From positions 305,001 through 369,000 of the forward strand of contig CM075187.1 in assembly GCA_037577475.1 (NCBI GenBank): a stretch of DNA of 64,000 nt, read 5' to 3'. This document shows, piece by piece, positions 22,018 to 33,934 of this stretch (positions are counted from its first letter, which is position 1; every line of letters starts with the position of its first letter). The position numbers and the translations under genes were made by a program. The notes under the pieces were generated by a model that saw nothing but the letters and a program-made list of their open reading frames with translations, did no database searches and was not told the DNA's origin. This stretch comes from Chaunax sp. Z400 (taxonomy: Eukaryota > Chordata > Actinopteri > Lophiiformes > Chaunacidae).

Positions 22018-22229
22018 CATGTCTGTTATACGTTATAACATCATTAAAAATTTCCAAATGCTTTTTTTTTTTCAACGTTTTTCTTATTATTTTTCCTGTT
22101 ACTTACAAACACAAACTTACCGTTGAAGCTAAATAATCCTGAATAATCAGAGTTAAAACACTGAGCCAACCTTCATAGACTTACTTTAGCAGTAGAATCC
22201 CAAAGGTTTTTCTGATTCCATCAGAACCC

Positions 22230-22400
22230 TAGAAGAAAACGTCTCCATTTGTGAGGAAGATGAAGCTTGGTCGTCATTGGACGTTCCAAAAGGACAATGA
22301 TCCCAAGCAGACCTCAGAGTCCACCAAGGCCTGGTTTCAGAAGAAGTCTTGGATCATTCTAGAGGCCGTCATTAGATTTGATCAATAAACCTGATCAATG
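22230..22400 (+). mobile_element. Tc1-like transposase fragment
   Basis: Translates with frame breaks to KDNDPKQTSESTKAWFQKKS, the conserved second-aspartate region of Tc1 transposases. Ends are not defined. Confidence 0.75.
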
Positions 22401-23804
22401 ATGAGTTGAATCATTTTATTTCAGTTAAACACATTAAGTTAGTTATTCCAAGGACTAGATGATTCAATGCCTTGGTAGTTACACTATCCTGATGGCATCT
22501 TGGCTTGTGGGAGACTTTGTGGGAGACTTGTGGGAGACTTGTGGGAGACTTGTGGGTGACGGTGGAGCCGGTTGTGTAGGTGGGGGGGGCCGGTGGATGA
22601 GGGCCTGGTTGTAGTTGGTTACTTCCTCTTGTTGTGTTGAGGTCATCAGGAGGTGCCCAACCTTCACTGAGTGTTTCGGCCTTTATCCTCAATGCTCTCT
22701 GGTTGGCAGGCCGGCAGCGGTTCAGGTCACTGCCTCTCTTATCAGAGTCTGCAGGCTGTAATGTGTCTTTGTTGTTTTTGTCTGTCTGACTGTCTGTCTA
22801 TAAACTTCATGAGGTAAAAAAACAGGATGTTAAGTGAAGAGAGGACAGAGACTCAAACCAAAATGGACTAAATAAATTCAACTCACGTCCACAATTATGA
22901 CTCTACAGACAAAAGTCTTACATAGAAGTGGAGGAAAGTTTGTCATCTTTGACATAAAGTCCCAACATAAACAGTAAAACTTATATATAATAATAATAAT
23001 ATAATAATAATTATATGTAATAATTATATATAATTCTGCCCCCAACTCTCTCATTTTAGCCCATATTAAATTTCATCTCACTGTCTGGGAGAATCGAGAC
23101 GTTTAATATTAAAACTTGATTTATCTGTCATTTTTTACTTCAGCCGGTTCTCAGGACCTCCGACCGTTTAGGGCTGGTAGAACCTTTTCTGAGGGGTGAG
23201 TGATTTCTCACACCTGCTACTAATAATAGCTGCTAGCTCGTTTAACCTCTGTCTCACTGACAGTTACACACACATTTACTGTAAACGTGTATCATATCAA
23301 GATCTACTTAAAAAAAAACACATAAAGTTGAGTCGGCCGTTTTGATTGAAAGATCTGTCATGGCGGCTCTGCGAATCATGATCCTTCGCCATGAAACAGG
23401 AAGTTGTTTTATCTCCACTATCTGATCAAATCTGCCCCAAACTTCACATGATACATGAGAGTCCCAGCCTGAACACGTCCACATGTAATAGGAAGTAAGT
23501 CTAGTTTAAAAGTCATCAGTTGATTTACACCTTTTTAAATCCAATACTATTTAGACCCTGCCTCACTTTTCCACTTATTCATTTAACATATTTGTCATCA
23601 TTCATACAATATTGTCTTTCACGTTTTCAGGCAGCTTTTCAGTAAACTTTAAAATTTCACCATTATTCATGTTTCATTACTTTCTATAATCTTCATGCTT
23701 CGTTGATTTTTCATGTTAAATGCAGTTTATTCGCTCAGAACTGGCTTCTCTGATTCTCTACGTATTTCGCAGACCATGAACGTCTCAAAGCGTTCGGTAT
23801 ACTG
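22401..23804. other. card9-ccdc180 intergenic region
   Basis: No gene seen. A 12-bp repeat (gtgggagacttg, about 22508-22556) and AT-rich stretches near 22985-23035 are the only structures noted. GC content rises towards 23850-24020. Confidence 0.5.
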
Positions 23805-23818
23805 GTTGCCACGGTGAC
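23805..23818 (+). promoter_or_regulatory. RFX X-box-like site upstream of ccdc180
   Basis: gttgccacggtgac fits the palindromic RFX X-box pattern (GTTGCC, 2-nt spacer, GGTAAC-like half) with one mismatch in the right half. It lies about 206 bp before the ccdc180 ATG. X-boxes commonly mark ciliary genes; a ciliary or sperm role for this gene is inference. Confidence 0.6.
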
Positions 23819-24023
23819 AGAGAGACGCTCAGTCCGGTTGGAGGAGCGATCACCGACGGTCACCGACATTGAACGGACGTTATTATTTGAACAGACAGTG
23901 AAAGAGAGACAGGCTGTCCGCTCATCTGACGCCCCTCACGGCTGAACTCTGCCCCGGCCCCGGAGCCCTCCTCCGGTCAAGAAGAGCTCGAGCAACGTAA
24001 GCAGCTAGCTAGCTAACGTTAGC

Positions 24024-25374
24024 ATGTGTGAGAGCAGAGCGGTTCCGAGCGGACAGGTGTACCGGCAGCTGTTTGACGCTCAGGTGAGATGAAGATCCAC
24101 AGTGTGTCTGAGAGCTAGTGATGATGATGATAGCTAAGCTGACATTGTTAGCCTGTGAGCTAACTAACCAGTCACTTTAGGATGTGGTACTTAAGTACTT
24201 CCTCATTGTCCTACCGTGTACTTGTACTTCGTTATTGTGAGTTGTGATACTTTGAGTATATTAATATTTGTTTCGTTTTTAGGTCCAGCTGTCCAGATCT
24301 CTGTTGGCTGGACAGACAGACATGAGGACAGACTGTCTGTCTGCAGAGGACAGACACATACAGGGCAGCACGGCCAGCAGGTAGGCAGACAGGTAGACAG
24401 AGAGACAGACTGGTAGACAGACAGGTAGACAGACAAACAGACAGGTAGACAGACAGACAGACAGGTAGACAGACAAACAGACAGGTAGACAGACAGCCAG
24501 ACTGGTAAACAGCCAGACAGATAGGTAGACAGACAGACAGATAGGTAGACAGACCTACAGACTGGTAGACAGACAGACAGGTACAGAGTCCATAATGGTA
24601 ACCATGACGATCTGTCTGTCTCTCTGGTGGTTGTCTTCTGTCCAGCAGGGAGCAGCAGTTGGATGCTGATGATGACGTTCATGATGTCATCAAGCTTCCT
24701 GACACCATGGGTTTGTATCTTTGACCTCTGACATCAGCCGATGATCAGTTCTAGAAACACATTGATTGATTGGGTGATTGATCTGTCAGATAGAGTAAGT
24801 ATAGTTCTGCAGACGAAACCACACCTGTAGCTCCGCCTCTCACCGTCTCTCTTTCAGTGGGCGATCATCCGAGCTGTGACATCATCGAAAGACTGCTGGA
24901 GAAAAACAGGAAAAAACATAAAAAAGCTTTGAAACAGCTGGAGACAGAGCTGAGCGAGCTCACACAGGTAGAGTACACAGGTAGAGTACACAGGTAGAGT
25001 ACACAGGTAGAGTACACATAGAGTATACAGGTAGAGTATACAGGTAGAGTACACAGGTAGAGTACACAGGTAGAGTACACAGGTAGAGTACACAGGTAGA
25101 GTACACATAGAGTATACAGGTAGAGTATACAGGTAGAGTACACAGGTAGAGTACACAGGTAGAGTACACATAGAGTATACAGGTAGAGTACACAGGTAGA
25201 GTACACAGATAGAGTACACAGGTAGCGTACACAGGTAGAGTACACATGTAGAGTACACAGGTAGAGTACACAGGTAGAGTACACAGGTAGAGTACACACA
25301 CAGGTAGAGTATACAGGTAGAGTACACACAAATACTGCAATGTACTACAGTTCACTGAAATACTACAGTGTAGT

Positions 25375-25449
<75 letters not shown>

Positions 25450-26914
25450 TGAAACCCTGTAGTACAGGACACAAGTGATGCTGCCTCTCACCTGAACTGG
25501 TTTCTACATTCAGGTGTGTGAGACTCAGGTGAGATCTGTCTGTCTGGACCTGATCTCCTGTCTGCGGGAGGTCGACCTCACATTAAACACCTTAAAGGAC
25601 CGAATGGAACACCTGGAACATCTCAGTCTGCAGGTAAACATGAACATCACTTCAGATGATCTCTTTGCACATTGCTGTAAGACAGGGGTCACCAACCAGT
25701 GGCGTACGGGCAAACCTGGACTGGGAGGGGCTTCTTTCTGTACCGCCAAGTCTTTTTACATAACGGGACAAATATGGGAGACTATATTTAACTTTTGTCA
25801 TCAAACAGGCACAACACAGCCAGCTCAGTAGAACCACCAGGGTCCCAATGTGTTCTACTGCTGCTAGGCTGCTAACATAGGCTGCTATCATAGAGGTAAA
25901 AAGAAAACACTAGAGCGGACATGCTAGTGGTTTTCGTGGCAAATAGAGCGGCCATCTTACGACTACAGAGAACGGTCTTTCAGTGCTACAATACTGTACA
26001 GTTGAGACATGCTGACGATGAGCTCATGTAACCTGTAGAAACGTTGTTGGACTTCGGGAAGGAACATCTTTTCATAGGTCATTTAGAGAAATAACAGTCT
26101 GCTTCATAAATGTGCATCAAGACAGTAATTTACAAAATAAGATGCACAGTTAGCCCTAGTATGACTCTGTCTCGTATCCTCCCCACAGAACAGCAACAAT
26201 TCACCAGAAAGTCCATATGGCTCTACACAGTCTGAGAGTTGTACCTACATTTTTCATTTTCCCAAGTGATCCCAACCAGTGTGCCCAGTGGGTATGGCTG
26301 ATGTGAAGACATGAATTCTGGTACCCTGTAACAACCGAATGGCGATTAATAAAGTCTCCATCTATCTATCTATCAAGGTGCCTGATCGCGTCTGTAGCCA
26401 TCATTTTACAAAAGCCGACTTTGACCTGACTGAGCAGACGATCTGCCTTCGGGATGATGTAGAGCCATCTGTTTTTGATCTGCCAGATCATTTACAAAAG
26501 GTTGATAAAGATTATTAAATATATGGAAGTTGTTTAGTTGTAGTTTGGAATAGTTGTCTGTACTTATATAATTGGCTGTAAATACATTTTTGACGTTGTA
26601 AATGATATTTGAGTTATTTATCTTATAATTCATGTTCAAAATAAACACTTTCATTCATTCACTCAGTTTCAGATATTATTAATCTATCTATAATTGTTAT
26701 ACAAATATCTGTAATACAATTAAAGATATCAAAAATTATTTCAAGATATCTTTAATTAAATCCAGATATCTTAAATATAATTTATGATATCTTGAATTAT
26801 TTCTAGATATCTTGAATTATTTAAAGATATCTGTAAGTCTGAATAAAAAAGGGAATAACTTGCCATTAATCCCCCTTATGAACAAATCCAGGTTAATAAT
26901 GTACAGTACTTGGA

Positions 26915-26956
<42 letters not shown>

Positions 26957-27772
26957 CCCTACACAGCAATACTGATAAGTTTCTGCCAATCCATTACACG
27001 ATATTAGTATATATTAGTGCCATATCACTTATTATTAGTAAACATTCTCATATAAATATGCAGAAATAAACTATTTTTACTATTTGATACTGATTTTCAA
27101 TTGTCGATCGAGTTATTCTTCAAATAAATACCAAATTTAGGGTAGAATACAGGCTTTGTCAATGTTTGTTTATGTAAAGGCAGCACGTTTCCCTACGTAA
27201 GATGGCGGCCGCGTTTGCCATCTTCCGCCAGTGAAAGCTAATAGCGTGTCTGCTCTAGTGTTGTTTTTTTTTACCTCTATTGGCTGCTACAATAGACTGC
27301 TAAAATAGGCTGCTAACATAGGCTGCTATAATAAGCTGGTAACATAGGCTGCTAACATTGGCTTCTACAATAGACTGGTAACGTAGGCTGCTAACATAGG
27401 CTGCTAACATAGGCTGCTAACATAGATATGTCCTCAACAACACGTCTCTAAATGTATTTGTTATTTGACATTTTCACACATTTAACTGAACTCAGACTGA
27501 AACTAATGCAGATTCTCTAACAGATGTGTTTATGAGCAGAAACCATCCCTTACTGCTCATATAGAGTTAAGCAACTGAGCACACTGTGTGCTCATGAAGA
27601 TCATGTGACATCATTAAAAGCTCCAGAATGACTACTGAGTGAACATGAGGTCATATTTACTGTATCTCAACTAAATATGACAAAATCAACATTTACAGAA
27701 AATATCAATTGAACAGTGAAATTATAAGAGAATTTAGAATTTGTAATGTTTTTAAAATAGAAGGAGTGATCC

Positions 27773-27854
<82 letters not shown>

Positions 27855-30800
27855 CAGGAGGTGTGTGCTCTCTGGAAGGAGGTGGAGGAGGAGGTGAAGC
27901 TGAAGAAGATCAGAATGATGGAGATGAACCACAAACTGACTGAATGTGAGACTGAACGAACCCACAAGGTCAGAATGACATCATCAGGTCCTCATTAGGG
28001 GAGGAGTCCATCTGTGACCAATCAGAAGGAGACACCCCATATGATACTGATATGTCAGTAATTAATACAATCAATTCATGAAAATACATATGAAACATAA
28101 CAATAAGAAGGATAAGTGCCAAAAAAATACTGATATTTGGTGCATATCTCAACATTAATAAGACCAGTACTAAGCATTAATATCTAAATTAACTAAGTAT
28201 TAATATCTGAATTAACTAAGTATTAATATCTAAATTAACTAAGTATTAATATCTGAATTAACTAAGTATTAATATCTAAATCTAGGTGCCACCCACTCTA
28301 ACGATGATGTCACCCATGCTAATGATGATGTCACCCACTCTAACTGTCAACATTCCTGCAATACAAACCCATAATAAAATCTGAAACCAGTCAAAATGAC
28401 CCCAAACCTAAACTGGGATTTCATGAAAACCAGTCTACATATCAAAATGTCCATTTAGTCCAGTAAAGTCCAGAGTCTGGAGACCAGTTTAAACTTTTAA
28501 TCTTGTTTCTATGTTCAGGTTTTGTTACTTATGGTCACGTTTATTTCATATGATTTCTTTTTCTTCTTTTTTCACATTTTCTTTTATTTTTGCAAAAATG
28601 TTTTTGTGAATCACCACCAAAAGATGAATCACAACATTCCTGATCAATCTGCAGGTTCTCAAGTATTTTTTGTGTATGTGTTGGAAAAGCCACAGGACTA
28701 GTAGCACGGTGAAAAATCCTACAGAAGAATAAATACCAGTGTGTAAATCTTTGAACGTCAATCAAGGCAAATCATTTGTTCTCAGCTCTGTTAGCACATA
28801 CATATACTGAACAAAAATATAAACGCAACACTTTTGTTTTAGCTCCAATTTTTCATGTGTTGAAAGCAAAGATGTAAAACTTTTTCTATGTACACAAAAG
28901 GCCTATTTCTCTCAAATTTTGTTCACAAACTTGTTTAAATCTGTGTTAGTGAGCACTTCTCCTTTGCCAAGATAATCCATCCACCTGACAGGTGTGGCAT
29001 ATCAAGATGCTGATTAGACAGCATGATTATTGCACAGGTGTGCCTTAGGCTGGTCACAATATAAGGCCACTCTAAAATGTGCAGTTTTATCTTGAAAAGA
29101 GACATTTATAGGCACTGAAGTGTCAGTATCTGGTGTGACCACCATTTGCCTCACGCAGTGCAACACATCTCCTTCGCATGGAGTTGATCAGGTTGTTGAT
29201 TGTGGCCTGTGGAATGTTGGTCCACTCCTCTTCAATGGCTGTGCGAAGTTGCTGGATATTGGCAGGAACTGGAACACGCTGTCGTATACACCGATCCAGA
29301 GCATCCCAAACATGCTCAATGGGTGACAGGTCCGGGGAGTATGGAGGCCATGCAACGACTGGGATGTTTTCAGCTTCCAGGAATTGTGTACAGATCCTTG
29401 CAACATGGGGCCGTGCATTATCATGCTGCAACATGAGGTGATGGTGGTGGATGAATGGCACAACAATGGGCCTCAGGATCTCATCACGGTACCTCTGTGC
29501 ATTCACAATGCCATCAATAAAATGCACCTGTGTTGGTTGTCCGTAGCATATGCCTGCCCATACCATAACCCCACCGCCACCACGGGCCACTCTATTCACA
29601 ACTTTGACATCAGCAAACCGCTCACCCACATGACGCCATACACGCTGTCTGCCATCTGCCCGGTACAGTGAAAACCGGGATTCATCCGTGAAGAGAACAC
29701 TTCTCCAAAGTGACAGACACCATCGAAGGTGAGCATTTGCCCACTCAAGTCGGTTACGACGACGAACTGCAGTCAGGTCAAGACCCCGGTGAGGATGACG
29801 AGCATGCAGATGAGCTTCCCTGAGACGGTTTCTGACAGGTTGTACAGAAATTCTTTGGTTATGCAAACCAATTGTTGCATCAGCTGTCCGGGTGGCTGGT
29901 CTCAGATGATCTTGCAGGGGAAGATGCCGGATGTGGAGGTCCTGGGCTGGCGTGGTTACACGTGGTCTGCGGTTGTGAGGCCGGTTGGATGTACTGCCAA
30001 ATTCTCTGAAACGACTTTGGAGACGGCTTATGGGAGAGAAATGAACATTCAATTCACGGGCAACAGCTCTGGTGGACATTCCTGCAGTCAGCATGCCAAT
30101 TGCACGCTCCCTCACAACTTGCGACATCTGTGGCATTGTGCTGTGTGATGAAACTGCACATTTTAGAGTGGCCTTTTATTGTGACCAACCTAAGGCACAC
30201 CTGTGCAATAATCATGCTGTCTAATCAGCATCTTGATATGCCACACCTGTCAGGTGGATGGATTATCTCGGCAAAGGAGAAATGCTCACTAACACAGATT
30301 TAAACAAGTTTGTGAACAAAATTTGAGAGAAATGGGCCTTTTGTGTACATAGAAAAAGTTTTACATCTTTGCTTTCAACACATGAAAAATTGGAGCTAAA
30401 ACAAAAGTGTTGCGTTTATATTTTTGTTCAGTATACATGAGATATCTGTTATGTGTGACTATATGTCTGCCATTGTTTTTTCATGTAGATCAGAGTAATG
30501 CTCAGAAAGTACAGCCACCTGCTGGAGAAGATCTGCTTCCTGCTTCCACCTGACGTCCACAGACTATTCCACACCGAGGCCACGGTAACTCACTCTGAGC
30601 CCTGACCTCTGACCCTGAACATCCACACACTCACTGTTCTCCTCTGTCTCTGTCTCAGATGCTGAATCAGTCCCTTCTGGCCAACCGTCGCAGTGTGGCT
30701 CGTCTGCTTCTACTCCTCCAGGAGGAGAACCTGAAGCAGGAGTCACTCCTCCGTTTGCACTGGGAGGACTGTCTGAGCCACTGGAGGAGGAGCAGAATCA

Positions 30801-33800
30801 ACAAGGTCATAGACCACTTCAGGTTGGTGGACAACCAGTATAGAAATGTAACTTCAAAGAGGTTCAGACAGGTTATAGACAGGTTCAAATAGGTTATAGA
30901 GGTGGTTATAGACAGGTTCAAACAGGTTATAGACAGGTTCAAATAGGTTATAGACAGGTTATAGACAGGTTCAAACAGGTTATAGACAGGTTCAAACAGG
31001 TTATAGACAGGTTCAAATAGGTTATAGACAGGTTATAGACAGGTTCAAACAGGTTATAGACAGGTTCAAATAGGTTATAGACAGGTTCAGACAGTTTATA
31101 GACAGGTTCAGACAGGTTATAGACAGTATCATAAAAGCTGTATCAGTACCAGTAGTACCACTAGTATTTACTATATGCAGTACCAGTATTACCACTAGTA
31201 TTTACTATATGCAGTACCAGTATTACCACTAGTATTTACTATATACAGTACCAGTAGTACCACTAGTATTTACTATATACAGTACCAGTAGTACTTGGGG
31301 CGGCTGTGGCTCAGGGGGTAGAGCGGTCGTTCACAGAACAAAAGGTCAGTGGTTCGATCCTCAGCCCCTGCAAGTCCACAAGTTGAAGTATCCTTGAGCA
31401 AAGATACTGAACCCCAATTTGCTCCCCGGGCGCCGCGTGTAGTGGCAGCCCACTGCTCCTCAGGGATGGGTCAAATGCAGAGAAAGAATTTCCCCATGTG
31501 GGATTAATAAAGGTATTATTATTATTATTATTATTACCACTAGTATTTACTATATACAGTACCAGTAGTACCACTAGTATTTACTATATACAGTACCAGT
31601 AGTACCACTAGTATTTACTATATACAGTACCAGTATTACCACTAGTATTTACTATATACAGTACCAGTATTACCACTAGTATTTACTATATACAGTACCA
31701 TTATTACCACTAGTATTTACTATATACAGTACCAGTAGTACCACTAGTATTTACTATATACAGTACCAGTAGTACCACTAGTATTTACTATATACAGTAC
31801 CAGCAGTATTTGTGTTGTAGGAGCCTCTGCAGCATTGATGATGATCAGCAGCTGGTCTCAGGTCAGCTGATGGTTCAGCAGATGAAACACGATCTGATGG
31901 AACAACGCCATGACATCATCAGTAAGATCAGGTGACAACAGAGACTCTGATGAAGTCATGAATTCAACTTTGTGTTCTGATTGGACAGAGACAAATAAGT
32001 CCTCCAACACTGTCTCTGTTTCAGCTCTCTGGTCCCGCCCACCTGCTCCACTGCTGTGGTCTCTGATTGGTTCAACCAGCTGACAGCCGTCAATCAGCTA
32101 ATCGGTACCCGTCGTCATGTTTGTGTTTTACTCGACACAATGTCTGAGCTTCATGTGAACCTGCTGTCTGACTGTGTGTTCAGATGGTCTTCATGCTGAC
32201 TTCCTCCATCAGCTGCGTTGTCATTATGAACAAAGATGGCAGCAGCGACTGGCTGAGGTGGAGCGTTGTAAGGTACACCAGAACAAAGTACAAATACAAG
32301 CTAGGATAACCCCTGATACATTTCATTTGTTGTCAATCCAGATTTCTGCACTGCTCTCTTGGCCAGGTCACCCTTGGAAAAGAGATTTTTATCTCAATGA
32401 GGATTTTACCTGGTAAAATATAGGATATAATAATAATAATAATAATAAAAGATAGAGTCCTATGATAGGACCACTAGCTGGACAGCTAACTAGGCTAACT
32501 AGCTAATAGCAGCTACACTTAGCAGCAGTTAGCAGTTCTGGAGAAACTCTGCTATCTCTTTGCGTGTGTGAATTCAACAGGTGCTCAGTTTTTTATATAT
32601 ATGTTATATGTTGCTTTTTAAGGTGAGCAGTGACAGCCGGCTGCATAACTGCTAAAGCTAACTGCTGCTAAAGCTAACTGCTTCTGAAAAAGCTAACTGT
32701 TTCCTCTACATTCCTGATAAGCGATCATGTCTGCTGTTGGCTGTTGATTATTCACTTGTGTTTTTAACATGATCTCCTGTAGGAGGCGCTCTCGGCTCTG
32801 CAGCTGTCAGTGGAGGAGGTGAACAACTTCGTCAGCTCTCAGCTCCTCACTCTGATTGGACGAAGCCAGAGTGAGGATGAAGAGCGATTGGTTTCTTTAG
32901 AGGTCAGTCACTCAAACCTCACTAAGACTCGACATAATTCAGTCGACTGAATCAAAATGTCCTCATTCACTGACAGGTCTAACTGTTTACCTGTCTGTCT
33001 ACCTGTGTCTCTACCTGACTGTGTACCTGACCCTCTACCTGTCTGTCTACCTGTCTGTCTGTAGCTGTGCTGTGACTCTGTGGCCCGTCATGCTCTCAGT
33101 CTCAGCAGGTGTGTGTTTGTTGTGATGAGAGGAGCAGCGTTGCTATGGGAGACACATAGCCACAGGTTAGAGAGGAGAGAAGAAGAACTACAGAAACACC
33201 TGTACAACCTCAAAGGCTCACAGCAGCAACACACACAGGTGAGTCTCATACATACTCATACTGAGAAGGGGCGGGGCTTGTCTGTTAGCAGACTCTCCCA
33301 TGTTGCTTTGCTGCTGTGTTGTCAGAGGAAGAAGGTGCACCTGGACAACCTCCTGGCTGGACTCCGTCAGGAGAGCAGTGAGGAGGCTCTGAAGACGTCT
33401 CTGGACAAAGCTGTCCACTACTTGGAGGACATCAAACACAGGTATGGTAGGACACATGCTAATGCTAATGCTAATGGAAAGCTACTGCTCATCAGACAAA
33501 AGTAGATCCTAAATTCAGCTAAACAAAATGATGGAAATGTATGCTGAGGACAAGACTTTTAATGTGAAGGTGTGAACTTCCTGTGTGTGTAGCTGCAGTG
33601 TGTGTGTGTCCGATCAGTGTCAGCTGTTGGATCGTCTCCCGTATCTCTGTCTGGACGAGCTCCTGTCTTACAGCAGCAGCCTCAGCTCCTTCTACCACCT
33701 AGACCACACCTACACACCGGTAACCACGGAAATCACACCTCCCACTCACACACCTGCATGTAACCATAGCAACCCCATCCTCCAGTAACAGCCAGAGCTG

Positions 33801-33882
33801 AGAGTCAGATACACCTGTCTAAGTGTCAAGTCACACAGGAGGCACTGCTTGGATCCTGTGTGACACCCTCTGACATCATCAC

Positions 33883-33934
<52 letters not shown>

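Noticed and set aside
22012..24023. Additional gene between card9 and ccdc180
   Set aside because: No frame there shows family resemblance or splice-consistent exons.
24854..25472. 150-170-codon minus frames of YSTCVLYLCTLP repeats
   Set aside because: Shadow of the 13-bp donor array of ccdc180.
31297..31370. Candidate tRNA gene
   Set aside because: A and B box-like segments are present but arms do not pair, and it continues into a SINE body and tail.
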